This document shows positions 32,870-43,975 of a stretch of 64,000 bases of DNA, piece after piece (position 1 is the first letter of the stretch; the number at the start of each line of letters is the position of its first letter). Position numbers and translations under genes: made by a program. The notes beneath the pieces were generated by a model that saw only the letters and a list, made by a program, of their open reading frames with translations, was not told the DNA's origin and did not search any database. Origin of the DNA: Sordaria brevicollis (taxonomy: Eukaryota > Ascomycota > Sordariomycetes > Sordariales > Sordariaceae); assembly GCA_033439795.1 (NCBI GenBank), contig JAUTDP010000014.1, forward strand, positions 1,364,001-1,428,000. The letters run 5' to 3'.

Positions 32870-35547
32870 TGCGGATGGTGGTGATTAGATCACGGTAGAG
32901 GTAGGAAGGGGGGGTTCGGGTGGTTAGCACAGTCAAAGAGAGGACATCAAGTCAATGAAGCGATAATAATGAAAGAAGAACGATGATGACGGTGAATCAG
33001 TTATAAAGGGACTGGGACGAGTTGTTGCGAGACGATGAAAAGGTCAAGTCTACTATCATCAATAGATCATGTCAGGTGGAGAGCATAGCATCACCAATGC
33101 TTCATGCGGGGGAGCTGACTTCCGTTGCCAGCACTGCAGGAGGACAGACTGAGTGACAAGGACGGAGTTCGGGATTCAGATGAGGGGAACCTCCAACCTG
33201 TCAAAGCAATCGAATCACACCTCAGCACTGCACTGCATTCCTTTTCTTGGGTGACATGGCGCTTGAGAGACGCTCCATCGTCCAGTTGGAAGCCGCAGTG
33301 CAAGAGCTGAGGTGCACAAAGAAAGTCCGAGTGTCGGGGTCTTGTCTGCTCTTTCCCGTCGGGAACAAGTGGATCTTGGCAGTTCGGGGACGTACAGAAA
33401 ATAATGCATAGGTGGTGTGGTCAAAGGTCATCCTGCGCTTATTTCCTGTACAAGTTGGACCGTCCTCCCGGGTGGGGATCACTGACGGAGACTTACGCTC
33501 AGTTCGGAACCGGGCCGGTTGAGTCACTGGCCGGCCGGGTCGCTCCTTCCCTTCTCCTTTACTAAGCTGTTTCACCGGTCTTGTTGAGTCGGAAGGCGCC
33601 GCTGCCGGCCGTGGAGATGACTGGCAAACGCCGGCTTGGCGGCGGTCATTTCTACCTCTAGGTACGGGTCGCTCCACTTATCATCCAGCAAGGGGAACCA
33701 ACAACCTCACAAACTTCTCCCCGTCCCGTTGTTTGTGCTCGTATCCCAACTCAAAGTCAACGTCTTTCGCACACTTCTTATCCCTTACTTTGCGGCCCGC
33801 AACCAACAAGCCTTTCGCTAATTGTTTAAGCATGTCGTGCAATCTAAAATCAACGATGACTTTTCAATTGAAGGACGGAAGCTAAAATTGACGTCAAAGC
33901 TGGCATTGTGATTGCCCATGGCACACCAGATCCTTCCCGATAAGGTCTCCCATTCCACGATCGCACAATACCAACCGCTGAAGAGTCAATGCCTATAAAA
34001 CATAACTCATATCACTTTCGTACCCGAGGGCCGACGACAACATGGCTTTCCCCGTCCCAAGATCCCCGACACGGGCGGAGATGACGGATTTTGACAGGAT
34101 CCATCCAATCTCCGGTTTTTGCGGGGGAAAATCCGGGGTCAACCGGGGCCACCCCGTACGCCGAAGGAACCCATCGATGATATCTCCGCGAGAAAAGTCA
34201 TCAGCTCATTCACACCTTGACTATCTCGCCAAGGTCGCGTAGCCCTAGAGTCATCACCAACAAACCATTCTCTGCAAACGAACACGACGTGAAGAGGTTT
34301 TGGCGGTGCAATGGTCAACAAATATTTCCAAGAAAATTGGGCCAGTTGTTGGCCAGAACAGAATGGGATGGCGCCGGATCATATGCCAGAAGAGATATCG
34401 CTCACAAGCTGACCTTTGCCTCGGCGAGGCAACAACTGACCAATCGTGATCGCCGTTGCTGTCGTCGTTCAGGAACCTCAGGAACAGGTTTGGCGGTCCA
34501 CTGCAACTGCGGGGGACTCGGGGATGGTTGCGCTACCCACCAACCTCTTGGCTATCACCTAGTCAAAATCAGGCATGATAGTCGCCGATCCGAGGTCGCA
34601 CTCGAGCTCTCAACACGAGCTTAATCCTGGACTGCCGAGTCCTGCGAGTCTAGCCTCTAGGAATGACCTCAGCTCTGTCGAGCTGCCTGAGTGGAAGCAA
34701 TCGTCGAGGAAACATTGTTGCGAAGTGGCAGCTTGATGTTTGACTATGACCGGATCTGAGGTTTTTCAACACGGTACCATCAGCGAAGCGCCCAAAAGAT
34801 ATTGTTATTGAACGTCAACCACAACCTTGGTGTAAATGCTGGATGCTGATAGGTCAACAGGCAATTTTGCGAAATTACAATGCAATCTTCACCCACATCC
34901 TTCCTGCTCAGGCATAGGGCGAGATCTTCACATCTGCAACCCCAGAAGGTTCTCTCCCTAGCTAATCCCCCACCGTCACCATTCCCAGAGCAGCAAGGAG
35001 ACCGAAGATATCGGGCGAGGAGACCCAGCTTTGTTGGGATACAATGACTTCATGAAAAGCCATTATCACACAGAATGCGCCCAAAATCCGCCGGGATGGA
35101 TCCTTACCCATGTGAATAAAATCAAACTCCGGCCTCGGGAGATGCCTGGAAAAGAGCAGCCTGGAGATGGCCTTGCTGAATGCCCTGCTCGCCCAAGGTG
35201 CTCCCCATGCTTTTCCGCAACTCTAACCAATTTGGGGGTGTGATGGCCTCCCAATTCTCCACCCTGGTGATTTTTTTGGCCCATGGCGGTGGGCAAAGGT
35301 TGACTCCATCCTACCTTGATGCATGAGATTATCATGAGCTACTGAAGCTAAGCTCATTTTGAGCTTCTTTCCCAGCCCTCTGCCAACCAGCTAATCCCAG
35401 CTTGCCACACCGTCCAGCTTTTACTCTGCTTTTCCCCAACCCTCCGCCTGCTTTCTTCCTCACTCTCACCATTTTCCTCAGCACCATCCAACGGATCATA
35501 CCACTTCACACACAGGTTCGACCACAGTCGCTCGCTACTATTCCACC
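32870..35547. other. 2.7-kb intergenic stretch
   Basis: Promoters of the diverging peptidase and CFEM genes. Open frames of 60-151 codons on both strands (such as 33222-33677 minus and 34217-34624 plus) have no recognisable motif and no consistent splicing. CT-rich leader sequence precedes the CFEM start (about 35360-35480). Confidence 0.45.
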
Positions 35548-36202
35548 ATGAAGTTCTCGACGATTTCCGCGGCTGGTGCCCTTTTCCTTGCTGGAGTGAA
35601 CGCTCAGGTTTCTGGCTGCGTTGGTGTTGCTCTTAAGGTCATCCCTTCCTGCGCCCAGGCATGCTTCATCGACAACGCTCCATCAGTCGGCTGTGATGGG
35701 TTTGACTTTGCTTGCCAATGCAAGAAGCAAGCCGACTTCATGGCCGCCATTGAGTCCTGCGTTATCAAGTCCTGCGAGGCTTCTCAGTTCCAGGACGTGA
35801 TCGATGGTGCCGCTGAGGGTAAGTGAAACATTGATGGGGTCTCTCTCATATGAACCATCCCGGATGATATGACCTATAAAACAGGATGCTAACAACATAC
35901 TTCTAGTTTGCGAGTGTGCTCTTCCTGCCGGCTCATCACCACAGACGGTCTCCGGTACTGTCGTGGCTCCTACCGGTACTGTCATTGGAACCGTCATTCC
36001 TCCGGCTCCTACCTCTATCGTTACCGAGATCCCATCCAGCATCGCCACGGCTTACCCTACCGATGACGGTAACTACTCTGGTACCTGGATTCCCGCTCCC
36101 TCGTCAACTGGTGCTGTTCCTCCTGTCGTGACCGGTGGTGCCGGCCGTTCTGCCCAGATCGGTCTCGGTGCCGGTATTGCCGTTGCCCTTGCTCTTCTCT
36201 AA
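35548..36202 (+). CDS. CFEM-domain GPI-anchored protein, 188 aa
   Basis: Exons 35548-35818 and 35907-36202 join in phase (GTAAGT donor, CTAAC branch, TCTAG acceptor). Signal peptide MKFSTISAAGALFLAGVNA. The CFEM module, residues about 20-94, shows eight-Cys spacing: GCVGV, PSCAQACF, VGCDGFDFACQC, ESCVIKSC, and VCECA contributed by exon 2. It includes the conserved Asp (GFDFACQC) that in haemophore members coordinates haem iron. A Ser/Thr/Pro-rich stalk follows (GTVIGTVIPPAPTSIVTE), then a hydrophobic C-terminus (IGLGAGIAVALALL) expected to direct GPI attachment. The likely site is the cell surface; roles in the family include iron/haem uptake and host interaction, and which applies here is unknown. 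Confidence 0.95.
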
Positions 36203-37908
36203 GTCTGGAAATGACTGTTGGGAAGATGGGGAACTGGCACGACGGATTGATCAGGAATGAACGAAGTGAATGAGAATAGCGGATGGGAATGAGCATGAAA
36301 GGACGCTGTCATGAAACACCAAAACAAACCACGACCGTACACTGAGGAAACAAAGAATCGACGACTCCGACTCCAACGATACCCAAGGATACCCGTGTAC
36401 CGAACAACAACTTAATTACATACTTTTCACTTCTCAAAGCCGATGCCCCACTGCACGCAAACCCGCTCACTATCATGTCGGAGCTCACGATAGAGCTATT
36501 CCTCCCCCCTCACAAGGATCAAAAAGCACAGAGCTTCGGTCCATCTCGATTGGATGGAAAACTGAGCGCGGAAAGGCAACATTTATTGCTGGGGTTGATT
36601 TCATCACACTATTTTGATGGTTCTAATTCTTGTCATCGTCGTCGCGAGGGCATTGAAAGGGATAGACATCAAGCATTCATAGCCGAACTATTATTATTGT
36701 CTAATTTTGCACCCATCATATTAAGTATCTTACCAAGCTTCAGTGATGTATTTCATTGAGTGAATGAGTGACAGAGTTTTGCGTGTTTGGACCACTGTTA
36801 CAGATTTTCTGTCGATAATGTCACTTTGTTCCACGCTTTGCTATTGATAGGTCGCTCCTTAGTTACATATATGTATTTTCTGAAGGTAAGACAAATACAC
36901 TCATCGCTGCCAAAGACTCGGCGATTAAGGACATCGATAGACATAATGCATGGAAAAGGGGATTCGGTGAGTGGTGAGGACGGAAATGAAATCGACCAAT
37001 CGAGGGCGGTGAAGGTGTGCCTTGTTAAAAGCGACCCTGTAATTTCGAGGTCATGCCTGGATCTTTTGAAGCATACCATTACACTAAGAAGGAAGTACAG
37101 TCTAGACTCGACCAAGAACCGTCATCATCCAGTTCGTTTGTTACTGAATGATGCCCCTCGGTCAATTCGTGACCCGCATCTCCAACAGCCAGTAAGCCAT
37201 AGTGACGACCAGCATCAAGTTTAGACATCCAGTAAACGGCCCAATGTCGTGCGGAGTGGCCATGAGTTTTCGCATCAAAATAGTATACTGTTAAGACTGC
37301 TTGTTTCATACCAACTGAATTGGAAATTACGGTTAGAAGGGTTTTCAAAATTTACCTATTGAGGCGACAATGCATATGTGTGCTAGATTGGAAGCAGGCC
37401 TTGACTGACATCACGGTCGTGATAGAAACTCGACCTGCAGGACAAGAAGGTCATTGACGCTCAGAAGAATGCTTATTGCATTGCGATAGAAGATCTAACG
37501 ACAAAAAAACGAAACCCAGACAAGTAACAGGAACCCCGCCCACGAGCACCATAACGCCAATCCCATAACCCGTGTCCCTAAAACCCTTTGTCCGTATCCA
37601 TCCCTTCCAAACCCCATCTATGCCCATTTAAACTCATCTACTGGCATGCCGACACCCTACCAAAGAAGTCCCTCATGCCATCTAGCCATTTCTACTCTTC
37701 CATATGAAGCTGCGTAAAACATGCCATCTAATCACCAATAATGCTAATACCATCATCCCACGTGTACCGACGCCCCTACCCATCAGCCTGAACTGTCGCA
37801 ACGTCACACACATCTGATCCTCATACCACCATGCCGTGAACTCGGATATCAGAAATGCTTCGCTTCCTGGCCGGCATTGGCCAAGAAAGAATGGGGAAAG
37901 TGACCCCA
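36203..37908. other. 1.7-kb convergent intergenic region
   Basis: 3' regions of the CFEM gene (plus) and the glycosyltransferase (minus), plus about 1 kb with only short unsupported frames. No RNA gene seen. Confidence 0.45.
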
Positions 37909-39432
37909 TCACAGCTTCCCCAACACCTTTTCATATCCACCCTCCACCCCTTCTTCCCATCTCGGGGTCTCATAATCCCTAAACCCACCATCTCTCGTTC
38001 CCCTCTCCATCAGATACCTCAACCTCCCTCCCTCTTGGCCCTCCGAGGATCCCCGCAAGGAACTTGGAACATCAGTGTTATTCACCACCTCCTCAAACAC
38101 CCATGACTTCTCGCCCGTCTGACTCTGTTGCTCATGCAAGTCGGCCCATAGGTCTTTCCCCTCTCTGACATACCGCACTATCCTCTCCCTTTCCACAGCA
38201 CTGCTCCCAAGCGCGTCAGCGCCCAGCCGATGCCTCGTACTGGGTCCATACACCTCCTCATTCTTGAGCAGAAATTCCGCAACGGTAGGGAAACATCCCT
38301 CACAAGTCCAGCTGGCGTTATGCAACGTTTGTCTTTCCCCACCTAGCCATTTCGCCGCACACTTTTCGATCCAACCATTCAATCTCAACCACCCTCCCAT
38401 ACACCATCCCTTTCCAGAACTTCTTTCATCCCCATTCCCGTTCCCATTCCCAGATCCATACCTCAACCCGCCCTTCCCACCCATCCTCACCGTCTTATCC
38501 AACCCTCGATAAACCGTCGCCTGCGGATGTGGCCACTCCACTTCTTTTGATGATTCACGGTCCAGATACCCGGGCCCGTACTCATGAGTAGGAGAAAACC
38601 AGGAGGGTCTCCGGACGAATTGGAATGAGTAGTAATGCATTTTCGAAGAGAGAGTCAGGCGGTCGGGGAAGAAACATTCTTTTAGCAGTCCGAGGGTGCG
38701 TGGGCGGGGGATTTCGGAGGCGAGGGAGAGGAGGATGATGTCGTTTTGTTGCGGTCGGCGGGGTGAAGGTAGCTTTGAGGTGGTGGTGTTTTTGGTGGAG
38801 TGAGTTAGAGAAGCGGGATAGCTGGAGTGAAGGTCCGAGTCTAGGTCGGGGCTGGTGGTGGAAGAGGTGGTTTCGGTTGAGAGGGAAGGGAAGACTTGGT
38901 CGAACATGGCGTTTAGTTGGAAGTCTTGCCATGCTGATTGGGAACCTGTTGATGATGTTGGCGGCGGTGAGTTGAAGTTGTCGGGGTGTTCGACCTTGTG
39001 ATAGATAATCTTTGATTTATACGCTTCAAACCGGGAAGGGGTCTGACCCAAGGCACGTTTGAGCAGTAAGGGCTTGTTTCGCCCAGTGAAAGTCTTGGAA
39101 CTCTCGACAAGAACATAGTAGTCGATAGCATCCCATGTGCTGTTGAGACGAACTTCGAGGAGGTCAAGTTCCGTGGTGACGAGGACTAGATCGTAGGTCT
39201 TGCGCGGAGGGTCTGATGGTTGGCGAGGTTGGTAGGGTTTCCACCCATAGAGACGGCAGATATCGTGCCGGCTAAGTGAGCTGTCCCAAATGGCTTCATC
39301 GTCGTAGTTGATGTTGTTTTTATCGAGGCGAAAACTGAAGGGGGAGAATATGAAGATGAAGGCCCAGATGCTGAGGAGGACCGCGATGGATCGGGCAAGT
39401 CTGCCTGGGCTGGTGACGGATTGGAGGAGCAT
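37909..39432 (-). CDS. Glycosyltransferase family 17 protein, 507 aa
   Basis: Intronless. The start at 39432 (MLLQSVTSPGRLARSIAVLL) is chosen because it places one type II membrane anchor (about residues 14-33) after a basic N-terminus; the 52 in-frame codons upstream look like leader. The lumenal part matches the family of beta-1,4-mannosyl-glycoprotein beta-1,4-N-acetylglucosaminyltransferases: YDLVLVTTELDLLEVRLNST, DYYVLVESSKTFTG, KSKIIYHKV, AWQDFQLNAMFD, NDIILLSLASEIPRP, MHYYSFQF, and LHNASWTCEGCF. A Ser/Thr-rich insert (TETTSSTTSPDLDSDLHSSY) precedes the NDIILL strand, where animal enzymes have a D-x-D region; here it reads LSLASEIPRP rather than a clean DxDE. Likely Golgi; acceptor in fungi unknown. 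Confidence 0.85.
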   Translation of the reverse strand: MLLQSVTSPGRLARSIAVLLSIWAFIFIFSPFSFRLDKNNINYDDEAIWDSSLSRHDICRLYGWKPYQPRQPSDPPRKTYDLVLVTTELDLLEVRLNSTWDAIDYYVLVESSKTFTGRNKPLLLKRALGQTPSRFEAYKSKIIYHKVEHPDNFNSPPPTSSTGSQSAWQDFQLNAMFDQVFPSLSTETTSSTTSPDLDSDLHSSYPASLTHSTKNTTTSKLPSPRRPQQNDIILLSLASEIPRPRTLGLLKECFFPDRLTLSSKMHYYSFQFVRRPSWFSPTHEYGPGYLDRESSKEVEWPHPQATVYRGLDKTVRMGGKGGLRYGSGNGNGNGDERSSGKGWCMGGWLRLNGWIEKCAAKWLGGERQTLHNASWTCEGCFPTVAEFLLKNEEVYGPSTRHRLGADALGSSAVERERIVRYVREGKDLWADLHEQQSQTGEKSWVFEEVVNNTDVPSSLRGSSEGQEGGRLRYLMERGTRDGGFRDYETPRWEEGVEGGYEKVLGKL

Positions 39433-41032
39433 GATGATGAGTTTGAGTTTTCCCGGCCGTAATGGGGTCGAAACGAACGTGAAGAGCGGATGAGAAATCC
39501 TACCAGACTGTGGTAGAAGTGAAGTGAAAGAAAGATGGAAAGAGTTTCCGTGACAATAGAGAAGGAAGGAGCACACCCGCACAGACAAGGTGACGTCGAA
39601 GTTCCATACTTAGAAAGCTTCCTTCCTTACACCCTGACGATCTCCAACTGGTGAAGGCCTGACCCCATGGAAGCAACGTCTATCCTCCCCACACATATGG
39701 ATTTGAACGTTGAATATCGTTGCCCGGTTCCTGGCGGCCATTTTCAATGTACAGGCGGCCGAAAGGGTGCGATGCCCTGGTTGGTCGCCCTGCAACTATG
39801 GACCCTTGCCCGCATGGAAACATACCTCTAGGGATCATGAAATCGAAACCGAGAAGCAGATACAGCATCGCCTCGTCGAACGTCATGAGAACTTTCTGGT
39901 AGAAAGGATTATGCTTCCGTTAAAGCTTCATTTCGCCAAAGACGCCTCAACGGAATATATTGCGCGCCCGGAAGCTATTCTTACCACTCTGTTCCTCCTT
40001 CAAACGGTGCATCTGATGACTTGTCACTTGGAAAGTCTTAAATGCAGATCGATGTGTTATTGTGGGGAGATTGGCAAAGACCAGTTGCTTTCAGGGGTCC
40101 AAAGCCTTCCAAAGCTTGGTTGAGCTTGGTTCACGCAGCCAAGTTGATGTTCCCCTGGCCGATCTGTTTCAAACCTCGTATAAACCCGTAGCGCAGCCGG
40201 GCGGGACGGATTTCTTGTGGTGACCGGTCTTCCGCCCCCGGCGGCCGCAGGTTACGGCACATGCAATTCGCATCGGGGAAGAAGGGGGTGACGCGGCCGC
40301 AATTTCGGATCGGTAGTGGCATCCTTGTTTGTTACCTCTATTGGGCGCAGCGTTCGCACGACCGGCGTGGCTGGAAGGATTGAGGTCTATATCTACATCT
40401 GAACGTCAAATCGCAAGTTGAAAACCGCATTTTTGTATATTTTGAAAAGTGGTGGAAGATGATGTTGTTGAACCGGGCCTGGAAGGTTGTGATGTTTCTG
40501 GAAAGTCGGGGTCACCGTCAAGGTCCCTAGGGGTAGGTATTTTTAGGTCGTTGGCTCGCACTAACACAACCCTAACATCCTCCATACATAACCCTGAGTT
40601 GGGTGACGATAGAACACTCTTGCCCGGTTATACAAAGGCATGGTTGTTGAACAAGGAAGTTTCCCTTGACAATGTCTGAACAATGGCCGACAAACAAAGA
40701 GCAACTTCCAGTGTTTGACCTCTCCGTGTCCGTCATCGCTCCCTCCGGCCTCGGTTCCGGGGCAAGATGCACCAAGCCGGCACAGTAAGCCCCACTATTA
40801 GCCGCTAACCAGTGCCGAGGCCGATCCATCCGCGGCGGGGGGGTCCGTCACATCATCGCTCGCCTCCCTATCGATAACCCCGCCGTAAACGGACACGGCG
40901 CATTCTCACTCATCATCACCACAACATTCGACTCATCTCATCTTTCACCATTGCCCACCCTTTAACACTGGTTTTTATTTTCATCAAGAAATCAAGTAAC
41001 CAAAAAAGATCAACAGACAGAAAACCGCCAAA
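39433..41032. other. 1.6-kb divergent promoter region
   Basis: Between the glycosyltransferase and riboflavin synthase starts. Short frames here (39610-40123, 40572-40829) have no motif. An AC/CT-rich leader runs into the riboflavin synthase start. Confidence 0.45.
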
Positions 41033-41857
41033 ATGTTCACCGGCATAGTCGAAGAAATCGGAGGTCCGTCCCCCCCCTACCTGGTCTATCCTCACCAGCC
41101 CTTGCTAACATGATGCGTAGAGGTGACGACCTACACCCCCAACGACCCCCTCTCCAAAAACGGCACAACCCTCACCATCACCCTCCCCTCCTCCTCATCT
41201 TTACTCTCCGACTGCCACTTGGGTGACTCCATCGCCGTCAACGGCGTCTGTCTAACCGTAACCACCTTCACACTCACACCCTCCGCCTCCTTCACCGTGG
41301 GAATCGCCCCCGAAACCCTCCGTCTCACCAACCTCGGCTCCTTGCGTCCCGGTTCCCGCGTGAACCTAGAGCGCGCGGTGCGCGCCGACACCCGCATGGG
41401 CGGCCACTTTGTCCAGGGCCATGTGGACACGGTAGCGGAAATCATCAAGATCACGCCCGACGGCGAGGCCTTGACGTTCCGGTTCCAACCCAAGAACAGG
41501 GAGGTGCTGCGGTACGTGGTCTACAAGGGCTTTATTGCCCTGGACGGCACGAGTCTGACGGTCACGGCCGTGAATGATGAGGCCGGACCTGAGGGCGGGT
41601 GGTGGGAGGTTATGTTGATTGCGTATACCCAGGAGAGGGTGGTGGTGGCGGGCAAGAAGGTGGGCGAGACGGTTAATGTGGAGGTGGATATGACGGCCAA
41701 GTATGTGGAGAAGAGCTTGAGGGGGTATTTGGAGGGGTTGTTGGGTTCTTCGTCTTCTTCGTCGTCCCAAGAGAAAGAGGGAGAGGAGGGCGCCAACAAG
41801 GGGAAGGGGTTATTGGAGAAGATGGTCGAGGGGATTGTTAAGCAGGGTTTTGCTTAA
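41033..41857 (+). CDS. RIB5: Riboflavin synthase alpha chain, 255 aa
   Basis: Exons 41033-41063 (MFTGIVEEIG plus one base) and 41121-41857 join in phase. It catalyses dismutation of two 6,7-dimethyl-8-ribityllumazine molecules to riboflavin, the last step of the pathway. Two lumazine-binding barrels are visible: the first with the N-terminal FTGIVEE and GDSIAVNGVCLTV, and MGGHFVQGHVD joining to the second, which has FIALDGTSLTVTAVND. The C-terminal helix (LLEKMVEGIVKQGFA) mediates trimer formation in the family; it is separated from the core by a low-complexity insert (GSSSSSSSQEKEGEEGANKG), which makes the protein slightly longer than the yeast enzyme. A short first exon ending right after the FTGIVEE motif is common in fungi. 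Confidence 0.96.
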
Positions 41858-42238
41858 GGAGAGAGTGAAGGAGAGGTGGAATGACAGCTACCTATGCTCT
41901 CTTCAACACTTCTTTTATGGCTTTGATGAAAGGAAGACATCACGACATGAAGAAATTCCCTTTCTCGCTTTTCAGCTGCCTGGTCGAACATCACTGTTTG
42001 CCACTGTCTTCCTTCTTCCACATACTTTGTTTTTCTCCCAGACAACATATGTTGCGGCTTCGTTATTTCCCGCCTCGACACTCACAAGAAAACCTCTTTG
42101 TTTCACCAAAGAAAGGTAAATCCAATAACTAACTACACAACACTCCCAAGAATAGAAGAATAATATATACCCACCACCTCGCACACCTCTGACCTCCTTC
42201 CTCTTCCTCTCCCGTTCCCAACATCCATCCCAGCCACT
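41858..42238. other. Convergent intergenic region
   Basis: About 380 bases of 3' sequence between riboflavin synthase and the secreted protein gene. Nothing else seen. Confidence 0.5.
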
Positions 42239-43056
42239 TTAGCAATTATCATCATCATACCTCACCAGCACACTCCACCCATCCTTCATGAAAAGTTGCC
42301 CCTTCACATACTGAAGCTGGGCGTTGTTATTGACGTTCGCCGGCGTGCCGTCGTTGCCGTTTGCCCATTTCAACGGGCATTTATCAATTAATTGTTCTGC
42401 GGCCCAGGCGATTTCCTGGTAGGATTCGAGTTCTTTTTCCTTTTTGCTCTGTTGTTGTTGGTTTATCCGTCATTAGCAATTTTTGGCAACACATACTCGG
42501 ACGGAAAAAGGGGGAGGGGCTAGAATGAGAAAGGATGGGAGGATATGAGGAAGGACAACAAAGGTTGAGAGAGAAAAAGAAGAAAGGGGAAAAAGAAAAA
42601 ACAGAAAAAATGAGAGAGAAAAAAAGACATACCTCATTACACCAATAAATCGCCGCCTTCCAACTGCAGCTCACCCGGCCGCAGTTTCCGGGACCCGGGC
42701 CGTTCTTGGGCCGGCCCGACACGTCGTTGAGATGGTTGATGCCGTTCTTGATATCCCGGGTTTTGGCCAAACGCCATTTCTTCTCGACTGGGTCTTGGTT
42801 GTCGCAGTCCACACGGTCGATATCCCGGTTGTTCACCCTGCGGGCTTCGAGGAGGAGTTCGGCGGGCATGGTGGAGTTGAAGTCGGTGATGCCATCGGGG
42901 GTGTTAGAGGTAGGGAAGGCGAGGGTGGTGGGAAGAGCCTATGGTGTTTGTTGTTGTGTTAGCGTTATGGGTGGTGATGAAAAAATGACTCGGGGTTTTT
43001 CATACCTGGAACATAGCCAGCAAGGCGGTTCCAGCAACAACGAAGGACGTGAACAT
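42239..43056 (-). CDS. Secreted cysteine protein of a widespread fungal family, 188 aa
   Basis: Exons 43056-43006, 42938-42633 and 42448-42239 join in phase 0 each time (GTATG donors; CATAG and ACAG acceptors). The signal peptide MFTSFVVAGTALLAMFQ continues into ALPTTLA. The mature part has six Cys: RVDCDNQ, the signature GNCGRVSCSWKAAIYWCNE, DKCPLKW, and a C-terminal DDDNC, which suggests three disulfides. The pattern CxRVxCSxxxAIxWCN is one I recall in many uncharacterised Pezizomycotina secreted proteins; the function is unknown. The second intron (184 nt) is purine-rich on the plus strand. No GPI signal, so probably released or wall-associated. Confidence 0.8.
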
Positions 43057-43975
43057 GGTTAGCGAGTGTGCGAAGTCGGGCTCCTCTGAATCGATGAGAA
43101 TAAGTGTCGGGACGACTGTCAGATCAGTACAGAGCCTGTGGGTAACGGACGTAAGGTGAACCTCTCTTCCTTTGCCTTTTTAATATATCATTTTACAAGA
43201 TTCCATTGAACCTGCGAATGTTCTTTCACTTTTACCTTTTTGTCGTAACCAAGAATCCTCGCCGTCGTCAACAAGGAATCAGGGTGTTATGTCCCGAATG
43301 TTTACAAAGACGCGGCAGAAACTGAAAGCAGTGACACCGCGTCCCGCGTGGGCCTCAAAGAATCCCAAGCATTCCAAGCGCAATAGTTCTGTAAACCTGC
43401 ACCGAACACCCATCAGAAACTCGTATTACGTTCCAAAAGTCATTTGCTTATAAAGCACTTGGGACGGATTCTTCGGCGATCAGTCGATATTGAGAGTTTA
43501 TGATCTTGAACTCCCGTGTTGGGCTTGGCGAACGAGGAAGTGAGCTAGATAAGATGCGTACTTAACATAAATCCAGCATATATTGATGCCATCTTGCTAG
43601 TGCAGTATCTTGTGGGTTTCCGTCTCCGTCGTTACCGTTGCGACATATGGACAAGCAAAGCTGTCAACCTTTCGCACTCATCCACGGCATAGGAAAAAAA
43701 AAAAGAAAAAGAAAAACCAAGAAAAACAGGAAGATACTTGATATCATGACTTATTGAGGGGCCGCCAATATGGATATAAACAATGAAGCGCCGACAAACT
43801 CCTTTTGAGACACCGGAAAGCAGCTCAGGTGCGGCTCGAAAGCATATGCGGGGAACCCAGCTGACTGACGTCTTAAAAGCAAACACGGGACGTCCTGGGC
43901 AATATTCCCATGCCATAAAGAGTGCAAGAGTTCCTCGAGGGAGACCACAAGATAAAGACCCTGGTATCAAAAGGG
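43057..43975. other. Intergenic
   Basis: Promoter of the secreted protein (left) and 3' region of the family X polymerase. An A-rich run lies at 43695-43730. No gene supported. Confidence 0.5.

Noticed and set aside
34042..34624. Short plus-strand frames at 34042-34242 and 34217-34624 upstream of the CFEM gene
   Set aside because: Overlapping frames without motifs; the region reads as promoter sequence.
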